From an uncultured delta proteobacterium (lineage in GTDB: Bacteria; Myxococcota_A; Bradymonadia; REDH01): a stretch of 5,452 nt of DNA. Shown one piece after another: positions 5,045 through 5,452 of the stretch. The first letter of the stretch is position 1, and the number at the start of each line of letters is the position of its first letter. The position numbers and the translations under genes were made by a program. The stretch spans positions 1 to 5,452 of the forward strand of contig CAIQPA010000100.1 in NCBI GenBank assembly GCA_903873545.1, written 5' to 3'. Below the pieces are notes generated by a model. It had not been told where the DNA came from. It ran no database searches and saw only the letters and a program-made list of their open reading frames with translations.

Positions 5045-5452
5045 TTACTTCACCTTGCCGCCGGCGGCGCGCTGCTTGAGGAGGTCAATGGTGGCACCCC
5101 AGTCGGGGGTGCTGAAGACGGCGTTTCCGGCCACGCAGACCGAGGCGCCCGCAGCGGAGATGCTGGCGATGTTCTCGGTGTTCACGCCGCCGTCGACCTC
5201 GATGATGTAGTCGAGGTTGTTCCGTGAGGCGTGGTTGGCGAACCAGTCCATCTTCCGCAGCGCGGAGGGGATGAAGGACTGTCCGCCGAAGCCCGGGTTG
5301 ACGCTCATGACGAGCACCAGGTCGCAGCTATCGAGCACCCACTCGACCGCCTCGGGCGGGGTGTGCGGGTTGAGCGAAACGCCAGCGAGGACGCCGCGGG
5401 CGCGGATGGCCTGCAGCGTCCGATGGAGGTGGGTCGAGGCCTCAACATGCAC
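5045..5452 (-). CDS. rpe: Ribulose-phosphate 3-epimerase, partial (N-terminus outside window)
   Basis: The C-terminal 135 residues of a protein that usually has about 220; the reading frame is open through the right edge, so the GTG at the edge is an internal valine codon. The enzyme interconverts ribulose 5-phosphate and xylulose 5-phosphate in the pentose phosphate or Calvin pathway, in a cytoplasmic TIM barrel. Visible in order are HVEASTHLHRTLQAIR, GVSLNPHTP, the hallmark LVMSVNPGFGGQSFIP, the EVDGGVN strand with the catalytic Asp, and AGASVCVAGNAVF, the C-terminal phosphate-binding loop. Nothing is degenerate. The TAA at 5045-5047 is one base from the next gene's ATG, so rpe is very likely in the same transcript as the fumarylacetoacetase and maiA genes. 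Confidence 0.95.
   Translation of the reverse strand: MHVEASTHLHRTLQAIRARGVLAGVSLNPHTPPEAVEWVLDSCDLVLVMSVNPGFGGQSFIPSALRKMDWFANHASRNNLDYIIEVDGGVNTENIASISAAGASVCVAGNAVFSTPDWGATIDLLKQRAAGGKVK

Noticed and set aside
4303..5079. Rightward open frame (258 codons) opposite the fumarylacetoacetase gene
   Set aside because: Antisense shadow with Gly/Glu/Val-biased sequence, typical of the complement of a high-GC3 gene; the opposite strand has all FAH catalytic residues.

Overview
The window is GC-rich (roughly two thirds by eye) with dense gene packing. It looks like a chromosomal segment of a Gram-negative, Myxococcota-like (former Deltaproteobacteria) bacterium. That assignment is an inference from an FHA protein of the kind often fused to GGDEF, a secreted lipoprotein hydrolase with a Gly/Ser-rich linker, and a zinc-ribbon plus GYF-like membrane protein. 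No gene here fixes the taxonomy, and there is no sign of an insertion sequence, CRISPR array, prophage or recent transfer.

Left part (1-1685): a leftward FHA-domain gene cut by the window edge lies divergent to a rightward gene for an exported lipoprotein alpha/beta-hydrolase. The 119-bp gap between them holds an operator-like imperfect dyad. The hydrolase gene converges on the next gene, and both TAG stops sit inside one CTAG palindrome, so no intergenic space remains.

Middle part (1682-3330, leftward): a 473-residue single-pass membrane protein has an N-terminal CxxC...CxxC zinc ribbon, a GYF-like module, a proline-containing heptad repeat tract (TGSxPxV/I), one transmembrane helix and a C-terminal extracytoplasmic domain. 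It has its own good sigma70-type promoter (TTGACA-17-TATCCT). Upstream of it is a tRNA-Pro(CGG) gene without an encoded CCA end.

Right part (3410-5452, leftward): a tightly packed cluster of rpe (ribulose-phosphate 3-epimerase, 5' end outside the window), a fumarylacetoacetate hydrolase gene and maiA (maleylacetoacetate isomerase, zeta-class GST). The spacings are 1 nt and a 4-bp ATGA overlap, so they are very probably co-transcribed. The last two encode the final two steps of the homogentisate route of tyrosine/phenylalanine breakdown, giving fumarate and acetoacetate. Homogentisate dioxygenase and HPPD are not in the window.

The least ordinary item is the zinc-ribbon/GYF-like/repeat/TM protein at 1682-3103. 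It looks like an inner-membrane signalling or scaffold protein of unassigned function. The other genes belong to recognisable families.
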